Source: DASROJ01 sp035646975 (GTDB lineage: Bacteria > Acidobacteriota > Polarisedimenticolia > JACPZX01 > DASXTC01). From it: a stretch of DNA of 14,474 nucleotides. Position 1 is the stretch's first letter. The number at the start of each line of letters is the position of its first letter. Below, piece after piece: positions 6,658 through 14,256 of this stretch. Under the pieces are notes generated by a model, which saw nothing but the letters and a program-made list of their open reading frames with translations, was not told where the DNA came from and did no database searches. The DNA lies in assembly GCA_035646975.1 (NCBI GenBank), contig DASROJ010000050.1, positions 1 through 14,474 on the forward strand. The letters run 5' to 3'. A program made the position numbers and the translations under genes.

Positions 6658-7109
6658 CGTCACGGACCGTAGCGATCGAACTGAAGGCCGGCGACCTGAG
6701 CGTTGCGGTGAGCGTCGCGTCCATCCGCCAGATCCTGCCCGCGTTGGGCCTGATGGCGGTTCCGTTGAGCCGGCCGCAGGTGGCCGGCGTGGTGGCGCGT
6801 GACGGACGCGCGATCCCCGTCTACCGGCTGGAGTCGGTGGCCGGGTCGGCCGTCGTGGGCGGTCCGGATCCGGAACCGGCAACACCGGTGATTCATGGGA
6901 CTGTCGAACGTCTTCATGCGGATCTGATCGTCATCGTCGAGCACGAGGGGGCGCTGGCGGGAATTCTGGTGGAAAGCACCAAGGCAGTCCGAAACGGCGC
7001 CGACGGGTCGGCCCGGATATTCGATGCCCGGACACTGCTGACCAGGGTCGGCATCCTGGATGGGGATTGCGGCCAACAGGCGGCGCAGACCGCTCAAGGA
7101 GACAGCTAG
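6654..7109 (+). CDS. CheW-like protein 2 (divergent)
   Basis: A second CheW-like adaptor of 151 aa, starting at GTG 6654 inside the stop of the first copy (GTGA overlap), so the two are probably made in equal amounts. The start reads TSRTVAIELKAGDLSVAVSVASIRQIL. A segment matching the CheW middle region follows (VAGVVARDGRAIPVYRLESV), then DLIVIVEHEGALAGILVES, matching the strand pair that precedes the end of the domain, and IFDARTLL at the end. It has the middle block that the first copy lacks. The N-terminal half is otherwise diverged and the last 15 residues are Gln/Ala/Asp-rich and probably disordered. It might pair with copy 1 as a split adaptor. This is inference from order and overlap. 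The CheW fold is recognisable but weak, so confidence is moderate. Confidence 0.65.
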   Translation: MTSRTVAIELKAGDLSVAVSVASIRQILPALGLMAVPLSRPQVAGVVARDGRAIPVYRLESVAGSAVVGGPDPEPATPVIHGTVERLHADLIVIVEHEGALAGILVESTKAVRNGADGSARIFDARTLLTRVGILDGDCGQQAAQTAQGDS

Positions 7110-7113
7110 GACG

Positions 7114-7893
7114 ATGAAGAAGAAAATCTTTCTCGCCGATGACAGCATCACGATCCAGAAGGTGGTGGAGCTCACCTTCTCGGAGGAAAACTACGAGGTT
7201 GTCTGCGTCAGCAATGGCGCCGCCGCGATGCAGCGGATCGGAGAGGCCTCGCCCGACATCGCCTTGCTCGACGTGATCATGCCCGACCGCAGCGGGTACG
7301 AGATCTGCGCTCACACGAAAAAGGACAAGGACCTCGCCTGGATGCCCGTGCTGCTGCTGACAGGCGCCTTCGAGCCGTACGACGAGAACCGGGCGAGCGA
7401 GGTGGGCGCCGACGGCCACATGACCAAGCCGTTCGAGTCCAGGGCCCTCGTCACCAAGGTGGAAGCGCTGCTCGCGGCACACCCGAGACCCGGCATGGCC
7501 GCCGGGCAGGCGGTGTCCCAATCCTCGATGGCGGCCTCCCCGGAGATCGCTCCGGCAGCGAGCATGGCTCAGGCGGCAAACATCGCCCCTGTCGCGCACA
7601 CGGTCCGCATGAAGGCCGCGGATCTGTTCGCGCAGGTGCCCGCCGGCCCCGCGATGGCGCCGGCCTCACCGCGGCCCGCCCCCCAGGCCGCCGCTCCGGT
7701 GGCGCCTGATCCCAACGGCGGGCCCGCCCGCGTCCAGGTGCCGCCCGAGCTGGTTGAAAAGGCGGTGCGCGAGGCCATTGCCGACATCACGGAGAAGATC
7801 ATCCGCGAGGTCGCGTGGGAAGTGATTCCCGACTTGGCCGAGGCGATCATCCGTCGCCGGATTCGCGAGCTGGAGGCGGAAGCGGAGCGCTGA
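7114..7893 (+). CDS. Response regulator with receiver domain and RomR-like C-terminal helix
   Basis: A 259-aa regulator without a DNA-binding or enzyme output domain. Residues 1-120 form a receiver: acidic pocket D9/D10 (LADDS), phospho-acceptor D53 (LLDVIMP), switch T83 (LLLTGAFEP) and K105 (MTKPF). Residues about 121-205 are an Ala/Pro/Met-rich linker, likely disordered. Residues about 207-259 are a predicted helical end, PPELVEKAVREAIADITEKI then EVAWEVIPDLAEAIIRRRI. A receiver with the LTGAFEPYDE motif, an Ala/Pro-rich linker and an EVIPDLAE helix recalls the polarity protein RomR of Myxococcus and its relatives. This similarity is from memory, not a search. ATG 7114 is preceded by AAGGAG at 7096-7101 (12 bases away, long). 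It lies 4 bases after the CheW-like gene stop and 3 before valS. Confidence 0.85.
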   Translation: MKKKIFLADDSITIQKVVELTFSEENYEVVCVSNGAAAMQRIGEASPDIALLDVIMPDRSGYEICAHTKKDKDLAWMPVLLLTGAFEPYDENRASEVGADGHMTKPFESRALVTKVEALLAAHPRPGMAAGQAVSQSSMAASPEIAPAASMAQAANIAPVAHTVRMKAADLFAQVPAGPAMAPASPRPAPQAAAPVAPDPNGGPARVQVPPELVEKAVREAIADITEKIIREVAWEVIPDLAEAIIRRRIRELEAEAER

Positions 7894-7896
7894 GTC

Positions 7897-10569
7897 ATGA
7901 AACCTCCGTCCACCGCTTCGGCTGCGTCCATGGACAAGTCCTTCGACCCGAAGACCGTCGAGCCGCGCTGGCGAAGCCACTGGGAAAAGCACGACATCTT
8001 TCGCGCTGAGCCCGGTTCCTCGCGGCCCCCGTTCTGCATGGTGATCCCGCCGCCCAACATCACCGGGCGCCTTCATGTCGGTCACGGCCTCAACAACGCG
8101 TTGCAGGATGTTCTGGCGAGATGGCGCCGGATGTCGGGCGATGACGTGCTCTGGGTCCCCGGCAGCGATCACGCCAGCATCGCGACCCACGTCATGATCG
8201 AGCGTCAGCTCGAAAAAGAGGGGATCACCCGGCAACAGCTCGGCCGCGAGAAGTTCCTCGAGCGCGCCTGGGCCTGGAAGCAGAAGTATGGTGGTGAGAT
8301 CGCGGACCAGCTCCGGCAGCTGGGAGCCTCCTGCGACTGGTCGCGCGAGCGTTTCACGATGGACCCGGGGCTTTCGCGCGCCGTGCGGGAGGTCTTTGTC
8401 CGTCTCTACGAGAAGGGGTTGATCTATCGCGACCGCTACCTGATCAACTGGTGCCCGCGATGCGGCACGGCCGTCTCCGACCTCGAGGTCGTGCACAAGG
8501 AGATGCTGGGAAAGATCTGGACCGTCCGCTACCAGCTGGAAGGGGGAGGCGAGATCCGTGTGGCCACCACGCGTCCGGAGACGATCCTGGGGGATGCCGC
8601 CGTGGCGGTTCATCCCGACGACGCGCGGTACCGCGACCTGGTGGGCCGGCGGGCGATCCTGCCGGTGCTGGGCCGCATGATACCCGTGGTGGCCGACTCG
8701 TTCGTCGACCCGGCGTTCGGCACCGGTGCCGTGAAGGTGACGCCGGCGCACGATCCGAACGACTTTCTCGCCGGCAGACGACTGGGACTCGAGCCGATCG
8801 TGGTGATGGATGAAACGGGCCGGATGAACGCCGCGGCCGGCCCCTTCGCCGGGCTGGACCGGTTCGAATGCCGCACGCGTCTGCTCGAGCAGCTCAGGAA
8901 CGACGGGGCGTTGATCGAGGAAAAGGATCACATGCTCTCGGTCGGCCGGTGCCAGCGCTGCGACACGATCGTCGAGCCGATGATCTCGCTGCAGTGGTTC
9001 GTCAGGATGGAGCCGCTCGCGGCCCCGGCGCTCGAGGCCGTCGAGTCGGGGCGCATCGCGGTGGTGCCCGACCAGTGGAAGAAGACCTACTACGAGTGGA
9101 TGCGCAACATCCGGGACTGGTGCATTTCCCGGCAGCTCTGGTGGGGCCACAGGATCCCGGCATGGTATTGCGCGCAGTGCGGGGCGATGATCGTGAGCCG
9201 CGAGGACCCGGTTTCCTGTGCCTGCGGCGGGCGGCGGCTCGAGCAGGACCCCGATGTCCTCGACACCTGGTTTTCCTCCGGTCTCTGGGCCTTCTCCACG
9301 CTCGGCTGGCCGGAGAGCACGCCGGAGCTGCGTCGTTACTATCCCACCACGGTCCTGGTGACCGGATACGACATCATCTTTTTCTGGGTCGCCCGCATGG
9401 TGATGATGGGCCTCGAATTCATGGAGGATGTGCCGTTCCACACCGTGTTCTTCAACGGGATGGTGCGCGATGCGAAGGGCGAGAAGATGAGCAAGATGAA
9501 GGGCAACACCGTCGACCTCTTCGACCTGCTCGATACCTATGGCACCGACGCCGTGCGGTTCACATGCGCCGCCCTGACCTCGCCCGGCTCGGATGTCGCG
9601 ATGTCGCCGGGCCGGCTGGAAGGAAGCCGCGCGTTCGCCAACAAGATCTGGAACGCCGTCCGGTTCGCGCGCCCCCATCTCGACGCGGCTCCCGCGGCGC
9701 CTCCTGCCGTTGAAGATGGCCTGGGGCCCGCCGATCGGTGGATCCTGAGCCGGTGCAGCCGCGTGGCCGGTGAGGTCAACGAGGCGCTGGAGGCGTTTCG
9801 CTTCGACGAGGCCTCGGCGAAGATCTACCAGTTCGCCTGGCACGAGCTGTGCGACTGGTACCTCGAGTTGAGCAAGCAGCCGCTTTCATCGGCCAACGCG
9901 CAGGAAGCCGACGCCTCGCGCGCGGTCCTGCGTCATGTGATGGAACGGGTCATCCGCATGCTGCATCCGTTCATGCCGTTCATCACCGAGGAGCTGTGGC
10001 AGGCCCTGCCTCGCGTCGCCGGCGATCCCGTGTCGATCGCGCTGTGCGCCTATCCGCTTTCTGAGCCCGCCTTCGAGGACCCGGAGGCCGAAAGCGCGCT
10101 GGCGACCTTGATCGACGCGGTGACGATGTGCCGGAATCTGCGGGCCGAGAAGAAGGTCGCAATCAAGGAGCCGGTCCGGACCTGGATCCAGCCCGCCAAC
10201 GAGGCGGTGGCCCGCAGCCTCGCCGGTCTGGAGGTTCAGTTCAAACGCCTCACCCGGACCAGCGAGCTGCAGATCGGCGTGATTCCCGCCGAGGTCGCCA
10301 GCGTGTCCGGTGTTTCCGCCAGCGCGGCGCTGCAGATGGCGATCCAGCACGAGGGGCGCACCACCGACGTGGGAGCGGAGCGGGCGCGGCTGCAGAAGGA
10401 AATCGAGGCCGCGTCGAAGGAGCTTTCCGTCCATGAGGTGAAGCTCGGCAACGAAGCGTTTGTCTCGCGCGCCAGGCCGGAGGCCGTCGAGAAAGTCAGG
10501 TCCGCCCATGGCGAGCTTTCCGAGCGCATCAAGCTCCTCAAGAGCGCATTGTCCCGGCTGGGCGCCTGA
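7897..10569 (+). CDS. valS: Valyl-tRNA synthetase
   Basis: Class Ia synthetase charging tRNA-Val in the cytoplasm, with CP1 editing of mischarged threonine. Length is 890 aa, close to Bacillus (880). The HIGH motif is H60-V-G-H63 in NITGRLHVGHGLNN. The KMSKS motif is KMSKM at residues 530-534. The DVLDTWFSS motif is at 453-461. Two cysteine clusters probably bind zinc: C186/C189 with C352/C355, and C425/C428 with C441/C443. The anticodon-binding helical domain covers about 610-745. Residues about 824-890 are a charged coiled coil, the tRNA-binding arm typical of ValRS. ATG 7897 has GGAG at 7884-7887. The second Met (7930) has a weak site. There is no room for a T-box leader: the gene follows the regulator by 3 bases and must be read from an upstream promoter, or one inside that gene. 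Confidence 0.97.
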   Translation: MKPPSTASAASMDKSFDPKTVEPRWRSHWEKHDIFRAEPGSSRPPFCMVIPPPNITGRLHVGHGLNNALQDVLARWRRMSGDDVLWVPGSDHASIATHVMIERQLEKEGITRQQLGREKFLERAWAWKQKYGGEIADQLRQLGASCDWSRERFTMDPGLSRAVREVFVRLYEKGLIYRDRYLINWCPRCGTAVSDLEVVHKEMLGKIWTVRYQLEGGGEIRVATTRPETILGDAAVAVHPDDARYRDLVGRRAILPVLGRMIPVVADSFVDPAFGTGAVKVTPAHDPNDFLAGRRLGLEPIVVMDETGRMNAAAGPFAGLDRFECRTRLLEQLRNDGALIEEKDHMLSVGRCQRCDTIVEPMISLQWFVRMEPLAAPALEAVESGRIAVVPDQWKKTYYEWMRNIRDWCISRQLWWGHRIPAWYCAQCGAMIVSREDPVSCACGGRRLEQDPDVLDTWFSSGLWAFSTLGWPESTPELRRYYPTTVLVTGYDIIFFWVARMVMMGLEFMEDVPFHTVFFNGMVRDAKGEKMSKMKGNTVDLFDLLDTYGTDAVRFTCAALTSPGSDVAMSPGRLEGSRAFANKIWNAVRFARPHLDAAPAAPPAVEDGLGPADRWILSRCSRVAGEVNEALEAFRFDEASAKIYQFAWHELCDWYLELSKQPLSSANAQEADASRAVLRHVMERVIRMLHPFMPFITEELWQALPRVAGDPVSIALCAYPLSEPAFEDPEAESALATLIDAVTMCRNLRAEKKVAIKEPVRTWIQPANEAVARSLAGLEVQFKRLTRTSELQIGVIPAEVASVSGVSASAALQMAIQHEGRTTDVGAERARLQKEIEAASKELSVHEVKLGNEAFVSRARPEAVEKVRSAHGELSERIKLLKSALSRLGA

Positions 10570-10575
10570 GGCCTC

Positions 10576-11445
10576 ATGCGCAACCTGCCCGAGGGTCTTG
10601 TCGCGCGTCTCGTCAGGACGGCGCTGCTCGAGGATCTCGGGCCGGGAGATCTCACCTGTGAGGCGTTGATCTCCGATGACCTCAAGGCACTTGGCGTCAT
10701 CTCCGCGGGCTCCCCGTTGATCCTGGCCGGGATGGAGACGGCGCAGCAGGCGTTCCGGGCGCTGGACCCGGCCGTCGTCTTTGGGCGTGCCGCCCGTCCG
10801 GGGGACAGCCTGGCGGCAGGAGCAACGATCCTCGAAGTCGAAGGCAATGCCGCGGCCATCCTTGCCGCCGAACGCACCGCGCTGAACTTCCTGGGTCGGC
10901 TCTCGGGCATCGCCACGCTGACCCGACGCTGCGTGTCGGCGGTGGCGGCAACCGGCGCGGCCATCTATGACACGCGCAAGACGACCCCGGGTCTTCGTCT
11001 GCTCGAGAAGGATGCCGTGAGGCTCGGCGGGGGCATGAACCACCGGTTCGGCCTGTTCGACGCGGTGCTCATCAAGGACAACCATCTCGTGCTGTCCGGC
11101 GGACCCGGCGCCGCGGTACGCAAGGCTCGCGCCCTGCATGGCGATCATGTGACCGTGGAAGTGGAGGTGGAGACTCTCGAGGGACTCGACGAGGCGCTGG
11201 AGGCCGGGGCGGACATCGTCCTGCTGGACAACATGACCGTGCAGATGGTCGAGCAGGCGGTGCGGCACAAACGCGCGGCCGGCTCCCGCGCGCAGCTCGA
11301 GGCGTCCGGGGGGATCACCCTGGAGAACATCCAGGCCTTCGCCGGCACGGGCGTGGAGCGGATCTCGCTCGGCGCCCTGACGCATTCGGCGCCGTCGGCC
11401 GATGTCAGCCTGACACTCCGGCCGATCGGGTCGAAGGGAGCATGA
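10576..11445 (+). CDS. nadC: Nicotinate-nucleotide pyrophosphorylase (carboxylating)
   Basis: Quinolinate phosphoribosyltransferase converts quinolinate and PRPP to nicotinate mononucleotide, CO2 and pyrophosphate in de novo NAD synthesis. Length is 289 aa, normal. Key blocks are the N-terminal ALLEDLGPGDLTCEAL, DTRKTTPGLR at residues 132-141 and GGGMNHR at 151-157, which bind quinolinate and PRPP. IKDNH at 166-170 and EASGGITLENI toward the C-terminus complete the family pattern. ATG 10576 has GAGG at 10568-10571, 4 bases upstream and overlapping the valS stop. It ends in an ATGA overlap with birA. nadA and nadB are not in the window. Confidence 0.97.
   Translation: MRNLPEGLVARLVRTALLEDLGPGDLTCEALISDDLKALGVISAGSPLILAGMETAQQAFRALDPAVVFGRAARPGDSLAAGATILEVEGNAAAILAAERTALNFLGRLSGIATLTRRCVSAVAATGAAIYDTRKTTPGLRLLEKDAVRLGGGMNHRFGLFDAVLIKDNHLVLSGGPGAAVRKARALHGDHVTVEVEVETLEGLDEALEAGADIVLLDNMTVQMVEQAVRHKRAAGSRAQLEASGGITLENIQAFAGTGVERISLGALTHSAPSADVSLTLRPIGSKGA
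11434..11444 (+). promoter_or_regulatory. Close Shine-Dalgarno at the nadC-birA overlap
   Basis: AAGGGAG at 11434-11440 ends one base before ATG 11442, much closer than the usual 5-9 bases. Translation of birA probably depends on ribosomes ending on nadC (ATGA overlap). A downstream GTG at 11460 would be 19 bases away and is less likely. Confidence 0.4.
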
Positions 11446-12287
11446 GCGAGCCGCTCGGCGTGGAGACGCTGCGCGAGGCGATCGCCCTGAGCAGGACGCG
11501 GGGCGCGGGTTCGGCCGCGCTGATCGGCCGCCGGATCGAGCACCACCGCTCGATCGACTCGACCAACGACCGGGCCCGGCAGCTGGCGGCCTCCGGCGAG
11601 CCGGAAGGCTGCGTCGTGGTCGCCGACGAGCAGACGAAGGGACGCGGCCGCTCCCTGAGGCACTGGCACTCGGCCCCCGACCTGGGTCTCTACATGACGG
11701 TGATCCTCCGGCCGGACGCCCCGGCGGAACGCGCGCCGATCTTCGGGCTGCTCGCGGCCGTGGCCACCGCCTCGGCGCTCGGCCGTGTCTGCCGCGGGGA
11801 GGTCCGCATCAAGTGGCCGAACGATCTGGTGGTCGCCGACGATTCGCGGGGCAAACGAAAGCTGGCCGGGATTCTCGCCGAGGCGCGCGCCAGCGACCGG
11901 CTGCGCGACCTCGTGATCGGCATCGGGGTCAACGTGAATCACACGGCGGCCGATTTCCCGGAGGAGATCGCCGGACGGGCCACTTCGTTGCGGATCGTCC
12001 GCGGGTGTCCGCTGGACAGGAACCTGGTGGCGGCGGAGATCCTGACAGCGTTGGACGACTGGTATACCCTCTGGAGGCGGCAGGGGGAGCGGCCGATCCT
12101 GGACGCGTTCCGTCTGGCCGGGATCGATCTCGAGGGACGACGCGTGAGAGTGACCGGTGGGCCGGAACCGTGGGAAGGAACGACGGCGGGGCTCGCCGAA
12201 GACGGCGCCCTGCGGGTCACGCCCCTGGGCGGCTCGCATCCCGTCGTGGTGCGCTATGGCGAGGTGCTGCGGGTTGAGGAGACCTGA
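11442..12287 (+). CDS. birA: Biotin-[acetyl-CoA-carboxylase] ligase without DNA-binding domain
   Basis: Transfers biotin, through biotinyl-AMP, to the carrier protein of biotin enzymes. Length is 281 aa. Only about 30 residues precede the catalytic domain, so the winged-helix repressor domain of E. coli BirA (321 aa) is absent and this is a group I, non-regulatory ligase. Seen motifs are SIDSTND at residues 37-43, GRGRSLRHW at 67-75 (biotin/ATP loop), KWPNDLVV at 124-131, KLAGILAE at 140-147 (conserved Lys) and GIGVNVNH at 160-167. The C-terminal part (about 230-281) fits the SH3-like domain. One oddity is that the last Gly of the usual GRGRxG loop is Leu (L72). ATGA overlap links it to nadC, and coaX starts 2 bases after its stop. 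Confidence 0.95.
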   Translation: MSEPLGVETLREAIALSRTRGAGSAALIGRRIEHHRSIDSTNDRARQLAASGEPEGCVVVADEQTKGRGRSLRHWHSAPDLGLYMTVILRPDAPAERAPIFGLLAAVATASALGRVCRGEVRIKWPNDLVVADDSRGKRKLAGILAEARASDRLRDLVIGIGVNVNHTAADFPEEIAGRATSLRIVRGCPLDRNLVAAEILTALDDWYTLWRRQGERPILDAFRLAGIDLEGRRVRVTGGPEPWEGTTAGLAEDGALRVTPLGGSHPVVVRYGEVLRVEET

Positions 12288-12289
12288 CC

Positions 12290-13060
12290 ATGCTGCTCGT
12301 GGTCGACGTGGGAAACACTCAGACCGTGTTCGGTCTTTACGAATCGGACGCCCTGCGCGCCGACTGGCGGCTGTCGACGCATCACCATCGCAGCGCGGAT
12401 GAGTGGGCCGTGGAGGTGGCGGCGGTGCTCGGGCTGCGGGGGTTCGCGCGCGAGTCGGTCGACGCGGCCATCATGTCCTCCGTGGTGCCGCCGCTGACCG
12501 GGACGCTGGCAGAGATGATCGAGAGTCTGTTCGGTGTCGCTCCGATGCTGGTGGGCCCCGGAACGAAGACCGGCATCAGGATTCTCTACGAGAATCCAAT
12601 TGAGGTGGGCGCCGACCGAATCGTCAACAGCGTAGCGGCGGTGGCTCGCGTGGACGGAGCGGTCATCGTGGTCGACTTCGGCACCGCAACGACGTTTGAC
12701 GCGATCACGGCGCAGCACGAGTACCTCGGGGGCATCATCGTGCCGGGTCTGCAGATTTCCGCGGACAGCCTCTTCGCGCGCGCCGCCAAGCTCCCGCGCG
12801 TGGAAGTCCGCAAGCCACCCAAGCTGATCGGACGCAACACGGTGCACAGCATCCAGTCCGGGCTGTACTACGGCTATGTCTGTCTCGTCAACGGTGTGCT
12901 CGATCTGATGAAGGCCGAGCTCGCGGGAGAACCGAAAGTGCTGGCCACCGGGGGCCTGTCGCGCGTGCTGGCCGGTGATCTGCGGGGCATCGATCTCATC
13001 GAACCGCACCTGACCCTGGAGGGCCTGCGGCTCATCTACGGGAAAAACAGACCGGCGTGA
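12290..13060 (+). CDS. coaX: Type III pantothenate kinase
   Basis: Phosphorylates pantothenate, the first committed step of CoA synthesis. The CoaX type resists feedback by CoA and belongs to the ASKHA fold. Length is 256 aa, normal. The phosphate loop is DVGNT at residues 6-10. GADRIVN at 107-113 carries catalytic D109. DFGTATTFDA at 129-138 and GGIIVPG at 147-153 bind nucleotide and substrate. GRNTVHSIQSG at 181-191 is the family block near the dimer interface. A strong site GAGGAG at 12276-12281 lies 8 bases before ATG 12290. The gene closes a cofactor run (NAD, biotin, CoA) that is often found together. Its stop overlaps the phosphatase-fusion start (GTGA). Confidence 0.97.
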   Translation: MLLVVDVGNTQTVFGLYESDALRADWRLSTHHHRSADEWAVEVAAVLGLRGFARESVDAAIMSSVVPPLTGTLAEMIESLFGVAPMLVGPGTKTGIRILYENPIEVGADRIVNSVAAVARVDGAVIVVDFGTATTFDAITAQHEYLGGIIVPGLQISADSLFARAAKLPRVEVRKPPKLIGRNTVHSIQSGLYYGYVCLVNGVLDLMKAELAGEPKVLATGGLSRVLAGDLRGIDLIEPHLTLEGLRLIYGKNRPA

Positions 13061-14208
13061 CGATCCTCTTCATCTGCAGCGGCAACATTCACCGCAGCGC
13101 CCTTGCCGAGGAGATGCTCCGGGACGAGGCCCGCAGGGACGGGCGGACCGATCTGCGGGCGCTGTCGGCCGGCGTCATCGCGGTGGATGGCATGGAGGCG
13201 GCCGGCGAGGCCGCCGCGATGGCGCGGCAGGGCGGACTGGATGTCTCGACTCACCGCTCACGCCCCGTGACGGCGGATCTTCTCGCCCAGTCCGACATGA
13301 TCCTGATGATGGAACGGTTTCACCATGAATGGGTCTCGATCAATCATCCCGCCGCGCTTTCCCGCTGCCGTCAGCTGAGTGTGTACGCAGGCGAGGTCTC
13401 GCGGACCGAGGGGGTCCTGCCGGGTGACGACATTCCGGACGCCATGGGAGGCGACCTCAAGTCGTTCGAGAGAAGCTTCGGCATCATCCGTGATTGCGTC
13501 CGGCGACTCTATCGCGATCTTCCCCCGGCGCCGCAGGAAGTGTATGCGCGCGCCATCGAGACGCGGTTCCGCTCCCGCCGTCACGCGCCGATGACGCTGT
13601 CGCCCGCGGACTTCGCGCTGGTGGAAAGCTGGTGGGATCGCGGGATCCCGCTCTGGATCGTCCTGGAAAGCATCGACCACTTGTTCACGAAGAAGGAGGC
13701 CGCCGGGATGCCTGCGCGCGTCCACCGGCTGAGTTACGTGAAGACCGAGGTCGAGGAGCGGTTCGAGACCTACGCAAGAACGCGCAGCGCGGGCGAAGCC
13801 GGGGCAGCGTTGCCCGGTGCGTCAGCCGAACCAGAGGGGGGCGCGCTGCTGAGCCAGGCATCGCGCCAGCTGCGGGAGGCCGCGGGAAACGCGCGGCTGC
13901 GTGGCCAGGACGAGGCGGCCGGAATTTTCGATTATGCCGCAACGCAGCTGGACGCCGACCCGCGAGGCGCCCTTCTGGCCACGCCCGCCGCGCGGCTGCG
14001 TCTGCACGACATGGAAGAGGATCTTCTCCGGCTGTTTCGGTCCCTGGCGGGCGAGGCGGCGCTGCGGGAGCTTCAGGGGCAGGCCGCCATCCAGTTGCGC
14101 GAGCACCGCGAGCGGATGACCGCGAACGCGTTCGAGGCAACCGTCGTGCGTCTGGTCGCCGAGCGACTCAAGGAACTCTACGGGATGCCGCCGATCACGC
14201 AGATCTGA
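13057..14208 (+). CDS. Low-molecular-weight protein tyrosine phosphatase fused to an uncharacterised helical module
   Basis: A single uninterrupted 383-aa frame from GTG 13057, overlapping the coaX stop. Residues 1-155 are a low-molecular-weight tyrosine phosphatase/arsenate reductase-like domain. The catalytic loop CSGNIHR is at 7-13 (C7, R13, then S14). The general-acid loop DIPDAMGGDL is at 125-134 (D128). The final helix FGIIRDCVRRLY is at 141-152. Usual forms read CxGNxCRS and DPYG; here H12 replaces the second Cys and A129 the Pro. Residues about 158-240 are a distinct module, LSPADFALVESWWDRGIPLW then VLESIDHLF. I recall similar sequence in unannotated proteins of Acidobacteriota and deltaproteobacteria but cannot name it. 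An Ala/Gly-rich break (about 243-260) leads to a mainly helical C-terminus (about 262-383). The function of the fusion is unknown. Soluble, with no signal or membrane segment. Confidence 0.8.
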   Translation: MTILFICSGNIHRSALAEEMLRDEARRDGRTDLRALSAGVIAVDGMEAAGEAAAMARQGGLDVSTHRSRPVTADLLAQSDMILMMERFHHEWVSINHPAALSRCRQLSVYAGEVSRTEGVLPGDDIPDAMGGDLKSFERSFGIIRDCVRRLYRDLPPAPQEVYARAIETRFRSRRHAPMTLSPADFALVESWWDRGIPLWIVLESIDHLFTKKEAAGMPARVHRLSYVKTEVEERFETYARTRSAGEAGAALPGASAEPEGGALLSQASRQLREAAGNARLRGQDEAAGIFDYAATQLDADPRGALLATPAARLRLHDMEEDLLRLFRSLAGEAALRELQGQAAIQLREHRERMTANAFEATVVRLVAERLKELYGMPPITQI

Positions 14209-14230
14209 TACCATCCGCGATGGACCTTGA

Positions 14231-14256
14231 GGAGGGCCGACGTCAGAGGGCCCTCC
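14231..14256 (+). promoter_or_regulatory. Hairpin at the start of the ComEC-like gene
   Basis: GGAGGGCC at 14231-14238 pairs exactly with GGCCCTCC at 14249-14256 around a 10-base loop. The structure ends directly before GTG 14257 and includes both candidate ribosome sites (AGGAGG 14230-14235 and GAGGG 14246-14250). It could limit translation of the downstream gene or act as a weak terminator. No T-run follows. Confidence 0.35.

Noticed and set aside
7666..9843. Minus-strand open frame of 725 codons opposite the regulator and valS
   Set aside because: Antisense shadow of valS, which carries all its catalytic motifs; the minus-strand product has no family features.
13057..14208. Possible frameshift or assembly join creating the phosphatase fusion
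   Set aside because: The frame is continuous with normal coding character on both sides and no stop or start signature at the domain border near 13520-13530; still listed as a check.
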